From positions 1-64,000 of the forward strand of contig JALCME010000023.1 in the NCBI GenBank assembly GCA_022648295.1: DNA of 64,000 nt. The letters are read 5' to 3'. Positions 45,707 through 54,707 of the stretch are shown here, in pieces (positions within the stretch are counted from its first letter, which is position 1; each line of letters starts with the position of its first letter). The translations under genes and the position numbers were made by a program. The notes under the pieces are model-generated. The model did not search any database. It was given only the letters and a program-made list of their open reading frames with translations, and was not told the origin of the DNA. The stretch is from Bacteroides sp. (GTDB taxonomy: Bacteria; Bacteroidota; Bacteroidia; Bacteroidales; Bacteroidaceae).

Positions 45707-47767
45707 CTAATTTTCAGCCGATTGATCAGCCACTAACGGCCAATACGGATTCTGATAGATTACAGAGGTGGACAAGTCTGTAGAGTTTGTAGCAGTTAGT
45801 TGGAAATGTTTAATGGCAATAGGTTCCAAATAATAAGCCATCATCCAAGTTGATCCATTATATCCGTTTTGCCCTGCATATCTTTCATATGGGCGAAGAT
45901 ATTCACTCCTTTCTTTTGATGATACATTGGCATTGTTGGTATTGTTTGCTACGAGGTTGGTATACCATTTTTCCATAGGAGTGTTCCATAGATGGAAACC
46001 TTCAATGTGATAGGGTGTGGCTTTAAGTTGATCTAATGCTCTCCAGCGATGCAAATCCATATTTCTTAATCCTTCTGCTATATATTCACAACGCCGTTCG
46101 CGCCGTATATTATATAATGTAGCGTCAATTAAGGTTCCTGCAGAATAAGCTCCCCAGTCATTTTCAGCTTCTTTACTCATATTAGTCAGGCTGATTGTCT
46201 TGTTGTAATCGGGATCTATATTGGCTCGTTTCCTTAAAATTCTCCAATATTCATCTGCATATGAATCTATCGTCCCATTTTTCTCATAACTGGCCTCCAT
46301 GTAATTCAACAAAGCTTCCGCCGCCCGGAAACATACAGCAGCGGTATATCCGGTGCCATTTCCATAGTGTTTTCTGTTGAATGAACCTCCTTTGTGTAGT
46401 GCATAGCCTGTTGCATAACCGCGTTCTCCGTCACCTAATGTGATAGATGGATATGGTTCTACGAAAACGACTTCCGTACCTTCAGTGTTATCCAATTCCT
46501 CATAAACGTTTTGTTGCCCAGGTACTTTTAGGAATATGCCTAAACGTGAATCACGGTTTTCACGGACATTGGTTATAGTCTTGTCTCCTTGATAATATCC
46601 ATCTCCGTCAGCATATGTTCCGTGTGTATATACCGGTGTGCCATCTGCCATCAAAAATGAGTTAACAAAACCGCGAGTTAGCCCAATTCTATAGTTACCA
46701 CGTCCTGCTGCAGAATTTACGTTATGGGTTACTTTGCTTCTCGCATATTGTCTCCATAGCAAAACTTCTTTTACACTGGATAAGTCTTCTTCTGCAAACA
46801 TATTATAATAGGGATTGTTGGTATCCATCTTTATAACGGGTGTCGTGCCATAATATCCAGAACTCTCATTAACGCCAGTATTTTCAGCGAGAAAGTTCTT
46901 ATAGCTTTCGGCAATCTGTTTGGATGCATCCATTGCTTGTCCCAAGAAATAATCGATTTCATTATCTATGCTACCACTGGGATATTGGTAATTGGAATTG
47001 TAATCTTTTGTTGCTCCTGCCCAGTCCGTCCCATTGGGTACAAATGCAGTCCCTTTAAAGTATTTTAACCAGGTTCCTTCATAAAGAGCAACTCGTGATT
47101 TGAATAATAAAGCGAGGGCTTTGTTAATTCGAGTCGTTGCCATGTCCTCTGCAGACATCAACGTGATAGCTTTGTCCAGATCTTCAATAATGAAACGGGC
47201 AACTTCGTTACGGGGACTCCGCTTACTTGCTTCAATGAGTTCTTCTGAATTATCAGAAAGAGGTTCTGTTATTATGGGAAAGTCTCCGAATGCTTGAAGC
47301 TTATTAAAATATTCATAGGCTCTGAGAAAGTACATTTCTCCAATGTAATGTTGTACATCGGCTAGAGATCCGCTTATCGTATTGGCAGATCCGCTTATGT
47401 CATCACCATACTTGGAAAATACTTGGGAGAAGAAATAATTGTAGGCATATATATTGCCAAAGCTCCAATTGCCACCGGATTGTCCTACTTTCCAAAGGTC
47501 CGATGTATATTTGCTATCTATGGATACGCCTGCTTGATTGTCTGTATTATTATCGTTGCCATAAATACCGTAACTCCAATTTCCATGAGACGGAAGATTT
47601 CCGTAGTATTTATTTACATAATTTTCCAATTGAGACGCGCTGCTCAAATATTGTTCAGGCAATATATTTGACATTGGTTCTTTATCAAGAAAGTCTTCGC
47701 ATGAAGTGAATATCAATCCTATAATGAATATAGACTTATATATTAAATTGAATTTATTAGATTTCAT
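45707..47767 (-). CDS. SusD/RagB-family glycan-binding lipoprotein (large form)
   Basis: 686 residues, longer than the usual 500-600. The lipoprotein signal IFIIGLIFTSCEDFLDKEP puts Cys at about 23 with acidic residues after it. SusD features: YFLRAYEYFNKLQAFGDFPI, LLFKSRVALYEGTWLKYF, the CFRAAEALLNYMEASYE helix and the motif NIRRERRCEYIAEGLRNMDLHRW. The ending differs somewhat from the other two (NPYWPLVADQSAEN). It starts 23 bases after its SusC partner. Confidence 0.94.
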   Translation of the reverse strand: MKSNKFNLIYKSIFIIGLIFTSCEDFLDKEPMSNILPEQYLSSASQLENYVNKYYGNLPSHGNWSYGIYGNDNNTDNQAGVSIDSKYTSDLWKVGQSGGNWSFGNIYAYNYFFSQVFSKYGDDISGSANTISGSLADVQHYIGEMYFLRAYEYFNKLQAFGDFPIITEPLSDNSEELIEASKRSPRNEVARFIIEDLDKAITLMSAEDMATTRINKALALLFKSRVALYEGTWLKYFKGTAFVPNGTDWAGATKDYNSNYQYPSGSIDNEIDYFLGQAMDASKQIAESYKNFLAENTGVNESSGYYGTTPVIKMDTNNPYYNMFAEEDLSSVKEVLLWRQYARSKVTHNVNSAAGRGNYRIGLTRGFVNSFLMADGTPVYTHGTYADGDGYYQGDKTITNVRENRDSRLGIFLKVPGQQNVYEELDNTEGTEVVFVEPYPSITLGDGERGYATGYALHKGGSFNRKHYGNGTGYTAAVCFRAAEALLNYMEASYEKNGTIDSYADEYWRILRKRANIDPDYNKTISLTNMSKEAENDWGAYSAGTLIDATLYNIRRERRCEYIAEGLRNMDLHRWRALDQLKATPYHIEGFHLWNTPMEKWYTNLVANNTNNANVSSKERSEYLRPYERYAGQNGYNGSTWMMAYYLEPIAIKHFQLTATNSTDLSTSVIYQNPYWPLVADQSAEN

Positions 47768-47790
47768 ATCGCTCTATTTTTTATTGATTA

Positions 47791-50700
47791 TTAAAGTGTA
47801 AGACTGAGTCCGAAAGAGAAAGTCTTTTGCAGGGGATAAGAGTTTCCGGTTCCCTTAATCCAAGAAGATTGAGAGCTGTCAGTACTACCTCCATCAATAG
47901 TTTCAGGATCAAATAGTTTGGTAAGTTTTGTTCCTGTCCAAAGATTCTCTCCGGAGAAGAATATCCGGCATTTGGAGATAGAAAATTTCCGAGTGAATGA
48001 CTGAGGTAGTGTATATCCCAATTGTATGTTTTTTAATCTGATATACGCAGCATTTAAAAGATAACGGGTCTGAACCTGCTGATTCTGCGTAGCGTGTGCA
48101 AAGTTGGGGCGTGGATAATATGAATCTAAATTGGCCTCAAGTTCATGTCCTTCCACTCCTATTGCTTCTGCCCTGAAATAATCTTCGTGTTGTTTGTAAG
48201 CAGTGGACATCCATTGATTCTGGACAACTCCCCAGAACATATTTCCCGAAGACCAGAAATCTCTTTTCATTACGCCCTGAAAGAAAGCTCTAAAATCGAA
48301 TCCTTTCCAATCTGCCGTAAGGTCAATGCCGAATTGATAGCGGGGAGTGCTATTGCCTATTACCCGTTTGTCTCCTGGGTCATCTAATGTTCCAGCACCT
48401 GCTGTAACTCCATCTTTGCCATTTAAATCAGCATACATGATATCGCCGGCTCCCCATTCGGAACCAAAAGGCTGTCCGCCAACTTTTGTCAGGTGTGCAT
48501 CCATTTCCTCTTGTGTTTTTGCGATTCCTACTGTTTGATATCCCCATATTTCATTAAGTTTTTTGCCCGGATAATATGTAGATATAGAATTGGTTGAGTT
48601 ACTTGGATAGCTTTCTACTGTGCTTTGGGCATCGGATACGACCATCTTTACTCCATAGCCTAACCCATTTCTAAGACGATCGTTCCATGATATTTGCAGC
48701 TCCCATCCTTGGGTTTTCATATCACAGTTGTTTGTAGCCGGAGCACTTACACCCAATGTCGCCGGTAATTCGGGAGCCGGTCCAACCATATTGTCTGTGT
48801 AGCGTGTATAGATATCGAATGAGCCTGTTAACCGGTTATTAAAAGCTCCCCAGTCCAAACCTAAGTTCCACGTTCTGACAGTTTCCCATGTAAGAGAGGT
48901 GCTAATCAGATCGCTAACGGAAGCAGTATTAGTGTATGTTCCGTCTTGTAACCATGTTCCCGATGCAGAACCTATATTCATGGTTCTGTATGTCGGATAC
49001 CAGGAGCTTGTATTTTGATTGCCTAATTTCCCATAAGAAGCTCTTAGCTTTAATAAATTGATTGTTTTTTCTATGGGCTTCCAAAAATCTTCTTGAGCAA
49101 TATTCCATCCTAAAGAGAATGAAGGAGAAGTAGTCCAGCGATTTCCTCTACGGAAACGAGAACTTCCGTCATATCGTAAATTTGCTTCTGCCAAATATTT
49201 TCCTTTGTAATCATAGTTGATCCGTCCGAAGAAACCTGCACTTGACCATTCATTTCTGTATCCAGATGCTTCGTCGATTAACGTGCTTCCTGTACCATCT
49301 GTACTCGAAGTCAAGTCTAATTCGGTTAAATCATTGGACAATAGGCCGTAGGCCTTTGCGCCAAAGTCGGATTGCTTCATCTCTTCCGATTGAAAACCTG
49401 CCATTACTTTAAAGTTGTGGGCTTCATTGAATGAGCGTGAATATTCTGAGTACACATTAATATTCATGTAGTTTTCTTTCTTGTGCTCTTGGTATAAGCT
49501 ACTTGTTCCTTTGGTATCAACGACATTTCCGGCTACATCATGATTATAAGTGGGTAAACTAACTTGTCGGTTATCATAAGAATAGGTGCTGTAGTTAAAT
49601 TCAAAATGTGTTTTCCAATTTTTTATTGGTTCCATGATAAGTGCACCTTGATGGTAATATTGGTCGGTTTGGGTATTTGTTTTCCCTCCTTCCACTAACC
49701 CTAAAGCTGGGGTTGGGCTACTGTATAAATAACCGTTCTCGTCATATACAGGTAAATTAGGCCAGCTTTGACGACCGATGTTCAAATATAGACCATCTCC
49801 AAAAGAGGTTGGCTTCCAGTAATCGGTTCTTATGAAACGGGTGCTATAGCTAAATTCCAGCCAAGATGTTATTTCTGAATTAATTTTAGCTGATATATTG
49901 TAACGTTTCAAGTCGTCATCTCCATAATTCAGCAGACCACCTTGATCTAAATATCCTAAAGATGCATAGTATGATGTTTTCTCATTTCCTCCATTAAAGC
50001 TGAGGTTGTGTTCTTGAGAAAATTTGGTTCCTCCATACAACTCATGAAGCCAATCTACATTGGCATAGGCATTGGTATAAGGGTCTGCTGCCGGTTTTCC
50101 CCAATATACTCCGTCGGTGGGTAATCCTCCTGTGTTACCTTTCCCGGCAGCTTGAAAATCTAGCATCTTTTGCATGACATTATCTGAAAATATAACTCCC
50201 CACCCTGCATTTATTGATGCTGAATTGAAGTAGTTTGCAAAATCATAGGAATTCATGGAGTGTGCTAGATTCATTGGACTACTGAAGCGGAAGCTATTAT
50301 TGTAGTTAATAGATGTCTTTCCGGCATGTCCTTTTTTAGTTGTCACTAAAACAACTCCAAATGGAGCACGGGAGCCATATATGGAAGATGCTGAAGCATC
50401 CTTTAAAACAGATATGTTTTCAATATCTTGTGGATTTATAGTATTCAGATCACCTTCCATTCCATCAATTAGAATAAGAGGGCTACCGCTGGAACCTGTG
50501 CCGATTGTTCCTTCTCCACGAATATTGATACTCATTGATTTATTAAGTTCACCATTGTTTGTTGTGATTTGCATTCCCGGTACTATTCCCTGCAGAGCTT
50601 GTACTGCATTCGCTACAGGGCGTGATTCAATATCTTTTGTAGTTGCTATACCTACAGAACCTGTTAGATTTATTTTCTTTTGCGTACCGAAACCTACCAC

Positions 50701-51078
50701 TACTACTTCATCAAGCATTTCGGAATCTTCAATGAGGGTTACTTTAATGAAATTTTTACCATTTAAACTGACCTCTTGAGGTTTGTATCCTACATAAGAA
50801 ATTAGGAAAATGCTTTTGTTAGATGCACTCAATGAGAAATTTCCATTGATATCAGAAATTACTCCTGTTTGTCCTCCTTTTATTTGTACACTTGCCCCAA
50901 TAATAGGTTCTCCATTGACATCAACTATTTGGCCTTTTACAACGTTAGTTTGCATAATCGTTTGTTTTTCTTCAGAATTGCCATAGACGACTTGTGGGCT
51001 ACCATATATAAAGATAGACGCCACCATCATAGAGAAGTAAAATTCTCTTGATAGAAATTTTAAAGGATTGTTTTTCAT
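47791..51078 (-). CDS. SusC/RagA-family TonB-dependent outer-membrane transporter
   Basis: About 1,095 residues from ATG 51078 (MKNNPLKFL). Signal peptide, then a carboxypeptidase-D-like domain (VKGQIVDVNGEPIIGASVQIKG), TonB-box-like EMLDEVVVVGFGTQ, a plug domain (PLILIDGMEGDLNTINPQDIENISVLKDASA) and a barrel ending FSFGLSLTL. As with the SusC at 25832, no STN signalling domain is present despite the sigma gene just upstream (stop at 51157). The two sigma-linked SusC proteins are similar at the N terminus, which suggests that a sigma-SusC-SusD block was duplicated and then diverged. Confidence 0.95.
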   Translation of the reverse strand: MKNNPLKFLSREFYFSMMVASIFIYGSPQVVYGNSEEKQTIMQTNVVKGQIVDVNGEPIIGASVQIKGGQTGVISDINGNFSLSASNKSIFLISYVGYKPQEVSLNGKNFIKVTLIEDSEMLDEVVVVGFGTQKKINLTGSVGIATTKDIESRPVANAVQALQGIVPGMQITTNNGELNKSMSINIRGEGTIGTGSSGSPLILIDGMEGDLNTINPQDIENISVLKDASASSIYGSRAPFGVVLVTTKKGHAGKTSINYNNSFRFSSPMNLAHSMNSYDFANYFNSASINAGWGVIFSDNVMQKMLDFQAAGKGNTGGLPTDGVYWGKPAADPYTNAYANVDWLHELYGGTKFSQEHNLSFNGGNEKTSYYASLGYLDQGGLLNYGDDDLKRYNISAKINSEITSWLEFSYSTRFIRTDYWKPTSFGDGLYLNIGRQSWPNLPVYDENGYLYSSPTPALGLVEGGKTNTQTDQYYHQGALIMEPIKNWKTHFEFNYSTYSYDNRQVSLPTYNHDVAGNVVDTKGTSSLYQEHKKENYMNINVYSEYSRSFNEAHNFKVMAGFQSEEMKQSDFGAKAYGLLSNDLTELDLTSSTDGTGSTLIDEASGYRNEWSSAGFFGRINYDYKGKYLAEANLRYDGSSRFRRGNRWTTSPSFSLGWNIAQEDFWKPIEKTINLLKLRASYGKLGNQNTSSWYPTYRTMNIGSASGTWLQDGTYTNTASVSDLISTSLTWETVRTWNLGLDWGAFNNRLTGSFDIYTRYTDNMVGPAPELPATLGVSAPATNNCDMKTQGWELQISWNDRLRNGLGYGVKMVVSDAQSTVESYPSNSTNSISTYYPGKKLNEIWGYQTVGIAKTQEEMDAHLTKVGGQPFGSEWGAGDIMYADLNGKDGVTAGAGTLDDPGDKRVIGNSTPRYQFGIDLTADWKGFDFRAFFQGVMKRDFWSSGNMFWGVVQNQWMSTAYKQHEDYFRAEAIGVEGHELEANLDSYYPRPNFAHATQNQQVQTRYLLNAAYIRLKNIQLGYTLPQSFTRKFSISKCRIFFSGENLWTGTKLTKLFDPETIDGGSTDSSQSSWIKGTGNSYPLQKTFSFGLSLTL

Positions 51079-51156
51079 AAACTTAATAATTAGAATTGGT
51101 TTAACACACAATTATTTATAAGGGGAATATCTTATGTTTTGTCTATAACTTTAGGC

Positions 51157-51672
51157 TTAAATGCATCGCTTTATGTATCTGCGTATTTCTTTCCTGCTCA
51201 TGCACAAATGGTTTTCAATTGTTCGTGGTGAAAGGAAAAGAGCAGCAGAAATTTCTGAAATTGTTTTTTCTTCATATCTACTCATTATATATACTTTTCT
51301 ACGTTGTGAGGGAATTGTTTTTAGTATATTCTTTTCTAATGTTAACAAGTCTTTGGCAATAAGTTCGCTTTCCACGTTATCAGTGAAGTTCGTAGTACAG
51401 TCATATATATATGAGGTGATTTCTATCTTTTTATAGTGCCGACGTAAATAATCTGTCACCAAATTGCGGGTAATGCTGAAGATAAAGAATTTGATTGTAT
51501 CGGATTTTAACATTAATTTGTATTCCATAAGGCGTAGGAATACATCTTGGGTAAGGTCTTTTGCATCTTCTTCTTTCTTTATTTTTTGTAAGATATGGAA
51601 GAATATGCAGTAATGGTAGCTTTGATAAACGCTAGCTATCGACTTAGATTTTGTATACGAATTATTTTCCAT
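51157..51672 (-). CDS. ECF RNA polymerase sigma factor (Bacteroidetes PUL type), copy 2
   Basis: About 171 residues from ATG 51672 (MENNSYTKS). The longer frame to 51705 begins at a TTG inside the -7 box. Region 2 is KEEDAKDLTQDVFLRLMEY with FFIFSITRNLVTDYLRRHY; region 4 is TISEISAALFLSPRTIENHLCMSRKEIRRYIKRCI. It is paralogous to the sigma at 29088. Both keep DNVES(E/E)LIAKDLL-like and DLTQDVFLRL blocks. No FecR anti-sigma gene is found between it and susC, nor anywhere in the window. Confidence 0.9.
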   Translation of the reverse strand: MENNSYTKSKSIASVYQSYHYCIFFHILQKIKKEEDAKDLTQDVFLRLMEYKLMLKSDTIKFFIFSITRNLVTDYLRRHYKKIEITSYIYDCTTNFTDNVESELIAKDLLTLEKNILKTIPSQRRKVYIMSRYEEKTISEISAALFLSPRTIENHLCMSRKEIRRYIKRCI

Positions 51673-51702
51673 ACTATTAAACTTTGCGGTTGATCTGTAG
51701 CT

Positions 51703-51710
51703 CAAAAGTA
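51703..51710 (-). promoter_or_regulatory. Putative -7 box of the second sigma-SusC-SusD operon
   Basis: TACTTTTG on the minus strand, 31 bases before ATG 51672. The box is identical to the one at 37577-37584. Confidence 0.5.
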
Positions 51711-51740
51711 TGGCGTGGTGGGAGAAAAGTGAGACGTTTT

Positions 51741-51760
51741 TTCATCCTTTTAGGGATGAA
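51741..51760. repeat. Short inverted repeat upstream of sigma copy 2
   Basis: TTCATCC and GGATGAA form a 7-base-pair stem with a 6-base spacer, about 30 bases beyond the -7 box. It could be an operator half-site pair, or a weak terminator for the sensor gene that ends at 51815. Confidence 0.35.
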
Positions 51761-51781
51761 ATTCGTATTTTGAGGTTTTAT

Positions 51782-51804
51782 AGTCTCAATAATAAAATGA
51801 GACT
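51782..51804. promoter_or_regulatory. Shared ATAATAANNTGAGACT element, site C (perfect inverted repeat)
   Basis: AGTCTCA (51782-51788) and TGAGACT (51798-51804) are perfect reverse complements with an ATAATAAAA-type spacer. It is nearly the same as the site at 37701-37724 and shares its right half with 29765-29780. A further TGAGAC lies at 51730-51735. Confidence 0.5.
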
Positions 51805-51814
51805 GAATATTATT

Positions 51815-54607
51815 TTATTCGTTTGTTTTCCCTATACTCCGGATATATTCATTAGGAGTGATTCCTGTAGCTTTTTTGAAGTAGCGGAAGAAGGAAGCAC
51901 GTGAACTGAAGCCACATAACTCGGCAAGGGCACTTAGAGTATACTTGGAGTATTCGTCTTTATCTATAAGATGCTTAAATTCTTCTATCCGGTAGTCGTT
52001 GATGTAATCGTAGTAATTTTTATTCAAATATTGGTTGAACAGAAAAGACATAGAGTGAGGAGAAGTGCCGAGTAAAGTAGCTAGATCAGCTAGTTTTAAA
52101 TCGGGATTTATATATGGTTTTTCCTTATGCATGATATCCGATAAGTGGTCCGATAGTTTTTGGCAATCTTCATTACTTATTTTATTCGTTTTATATTTCT
52201 CCCCTTTTGTATGTATGGCATCTTCTTCTGGCAGTTGTAGCATGGATGTATCTTGTACCGTTATCGCTTTAGCTTTCCTGCTCCGGTAATAAAGAAAATA
52301 GCCACCGGAGAATACTACGATTAATGCAAGGGTACTCAAACTCCATTTTAACCATGGATAGGCTATATGTATGGCTGCTTGAATCTCCGATGTTGGGTCT
52401 CCAATTTTTCTTAATTTAAAAAGATAATGACCAGAGGATAAATCGTAATACGTGATTTCTGATTGTCCGGTTAATACTTGCCATTCCTTATCTTCACCTT
52501 CCAGCTTGTATTCATAAGTCATGTAGGCAGGCTCGGTGTAATTGAAACTTGAGAAGTAAAGAGTCAAATTGTCTTGAGATGAATTTAATTTTATATTATA
52601 ATGTCCATTTTTTGTGACTCTAGGATGTATTGTTGGCTTTCCGTTAATATAGATATTAGTAATAGCAAGAGGATAATTGCACTGCTGTATTTTATTCTTT
52701 TTGTTGAGATCAAAAAAAATGAGTCCTTTGGAGTTACCCATCCATAATATGTTTTTGTTATCCTTCACTGGTGGGCAGAAAGTGAATATAGCACTTGGGA
52801 TGCCATCTATAAAATTATAAGGAATAAAAGTGTTTTCCTTATCGTAACGATATAATCCGTTGGTAGTTCCTATCCAAAGCCATTTTTCTTTATCTTCTGC
52901 TATAAACATGCCGTCTTTTCCAGCCATTGGATTGTTGGAGCCTAACCTATGGAAATTTCCCATTGAAAGAGTGGAGATACACATATTACCTTTGTCGGGC
53001 AGAAAATAAAGGTTGTGTTCAGAATCTTCAAAAATTACTCTGATTTTTTCTTTGTCAATTGTGAAGTTGGGAGGGAATATTTCTGTCTTCAGACTTTGTG
53101 AAGAGGGGTCCCATATACACAGACCATTTTCCGTGCAAATCCATCCTTTGTGAGTGGAATCGAAAAAGATTTCGTATACGTTTCCTTCTGGCAATCTGGA
53201 ATTTGCAGTAGTGAAATGATTAATTTCTTTGCCATCTTTGTAGCGGTAAAGTCCCATTGAAGTTCCGATCCACAGGTTTCCTTCATTATCTTCCTTTATG
53301 CAGAAAATCTGACCCTTTAGAAAGGGTTGGGCTATATTGGGCTCAAAGTCTCGTATGGAAAGTGCTTGCGGATCAAAAACATACATTCCTCCGCCATAAG
53401 TTCCTACATAGTATTGACCATGGTAATAGAGGCTGCACATGATCATGCTTGAGCGTAATTCAGGGGATTTGAAACTCTTGAAACATCTGGTGGTTTCGTT
53501 TATGTAGAAGAGTCCGTCACGTGAGCCGATAAGTCGTTCATTATTGTTAATAGCAATGGTACGGACGGGCATGTCTTTGGAATTGAAATATGGTGGGTAA
53601 CTGTATGTTGAAAACAGATCGCGCTGATATAGGCTATAATCTAGTCCTAATTGGTAAAAACCGACCCAAAGGAGTCCGTCTCGATCTACCAATAGGGAGT
53701 ATACGGAGTTTGAGCGCAGACTTTCGTCTTTACCTTGTTCGTGGCGAAAAGAACGCATAACCTTGTTCTGTCTGGTGGATATGAAGTGAACACCATTTCC
53801 GTCGGTACCTACATATAACATATCTTTCCCATCGGTGGATATGGAAGAGATCACATTACAGCCCACATCAATGTAATGACTGAATTTTCCGGTTGTCTTT
53901 TCATAGCGGATAAGACCCTGTTCCATGGTACCCAGATAGATATTCTGGTCTATGAGGGTGATATTACTGTAGCTGTTGCTGGCTCCGCCTGTAGTTTGGT
54001 GAAATGTGATTTTTTTGTCGGATGGGGACATGGAGTAAAGACCTTTGGCAGTGGCGATCCATAATTTCCCTTCGTTGTCGAGTGACAGACCTGCAATATT
54101 ATTGGCGGTAGAGAGTACATTGGAATCGATTAAATAATGCTCCGTCTTTTCTTTATTATAGATAAACAGCCCTGATTCGCTTCCTATATAAAGATTACCT
54201 TTGTCATCCTTCAGGAGTGATCTTACCCCGTTTCGTATGAGGTTTGTTTCAATTTGTTCCAATTCCTCTTTTTGGGGGTTTATCCTCCACAGCCCCATGC
54301 CGTTTCCCATCCATATTTTTCTGTCATCTGTTTGGAGGATTACGTTTACTCGTTTTAGTTTTTCATTAGTGCCGGGAATCTTATAGTGCTTGAGGCGTAT
54401 TCCATCGAAACGTTCAAGAGAGTTTCCGGTGCCAATCCATACAAATCCTTCCGAATCCTTATAGAGTGCATTGACTACCAGATCGGAAAGCCCTTCCGTG
54501 ATCGATAGTCCGCGGAAAGTGTATGTATGCGGGTTCCCTGACAGTGTGCTTGATAATAAGAAAACTGTAAAAAGAAATATTAATATGTTCCTTATTGGAT
54601 ATTGCAT
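51815..54607 (-). CDS. Membrane sensor fused directly to an AraC DNA-binding domain (no kinase, no receiver)
   Basis: 930 residues. A signal peptide (ILIFLFTVFLLSSTLSG) is followed by Reg_prop-type propeller repeats to about 640 (FVWIGTGNSLERFDG, LWVGFYQLGLDYS, NLWIGTSMGLYRYKDG) and a Y_Y_Y domain (about 650-745; YEYKLEGEDKEWQ). A membrane helix lies at about 755-774 (WSLSTLALIVVFSGGYFLYY). After a 55-residue linker comes an AraC HTH pair at about 829-925 (KLADLATLLGTSPHSMSFLF; TLSALAELCGFSSRASFFRYF; GITPNEY). There is no H-box, ATPase or receiver. It thus resembles an HTCS with the phospho-relay removed. It lies between the heparinase-like lyase gene and the second sigma-SusCD operon, and control of either is plausible. 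Confidence 0.9.
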   Translation of the reverse strand: MQYPIRNILIFLFTVFLLSSTLSGNPHTYTFRGLSITEGLSDLVVNALYKDSEGFVWIGTGNSLERFDGIRLKHYKIPGTNEKLKRVNVILQTDDRKIWMGNGMGLWRINPQKEELEQIETNLIRNGVRSLLKDDKGNLYIGSESGLFIYNKEKTEHYLIDSNVLSTANNIAGLSLDNEGKLWIATAKGLYSMSPSDKKITFHQTTGGASNSYSNITLIDQNIYLGTMEQGLIRYEKTTGKFSHYIDVGCNVISSISTDGKDMLYVGTDGNGVHFISTRQNKVMRSFRHEQGKDESLRSNSVYSLLVDRDGLLWVGFYQLGLDYSLYQRDLFSTYSYPPYFNSKDMPVRTIAINNNERLIGSRDGLFYINETTRCFKSFKSPELRSSMIMCSLYYHGQYYVGTYGGGMYVFDPQALSIRDFEPNIAQPFLKGQIFCIKEDNEGNLWIGTSMGLYRYKDGKEINHFTTANSRLPEGNVYEIFFDSTHKGWICTENGLCIWDPSSQSLKTEIFPPNFTIDKEKIRVIFEDSEHNLYFLPDKGNMCISTLSMGNFHRLGSNNPMAGKDGMFIAEDKEKWLWIGTTNGLYRYDKENTFIPYNFIDGIPSAIFTFCPPVKDNKNILWMGNSKGLIFFDLNKKNKIQQCNYPLAITNIYINGKPTIHPRVTKNGHYNIKLNSSQDNLTLYFSSFNYTEPAYMTYEYKLEGEDKEWQVLTGQSEITYYDLSSGHYLFKLRKIGDPTSEIQAAIHIAYPWLKWSLSTLALIVVFSGGYFLYYRSRKAKAITVQDTSMLQLPEEDAIHTKGEKYKTNKISNEDCQKLSDHLSDIMHKEKPYINPDLKLADLATLLGTSPHSMSFLFNQYLNKNYYDYINDYRIEEFKHLIDKDEYSKYTLSALAELCGFSSRASFFRYFKKATGITPNEYIRSIGKTNE

Positions 54608-54635
54608 TTCATAGTTGGGATTTGCTTCGGATTAG

Positions 54636-54643
54636 CAAATATA
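54636..54643 (-). promoter_or_regulatory. Putative -7 box of the sensor-AraC gene
   Basis: TATATTTG on the minus strand, 29 bases before ATG 54607, the same box as at 29634-29641. No -33 match is seen. Confidence 0.4.
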
Positions 54644-54707
54644 AGGAAAATATCGGTAGTCTACATGGCGGATTAAGTAAAATCTATCACTATATGGTCC
54701 TGCCTTT

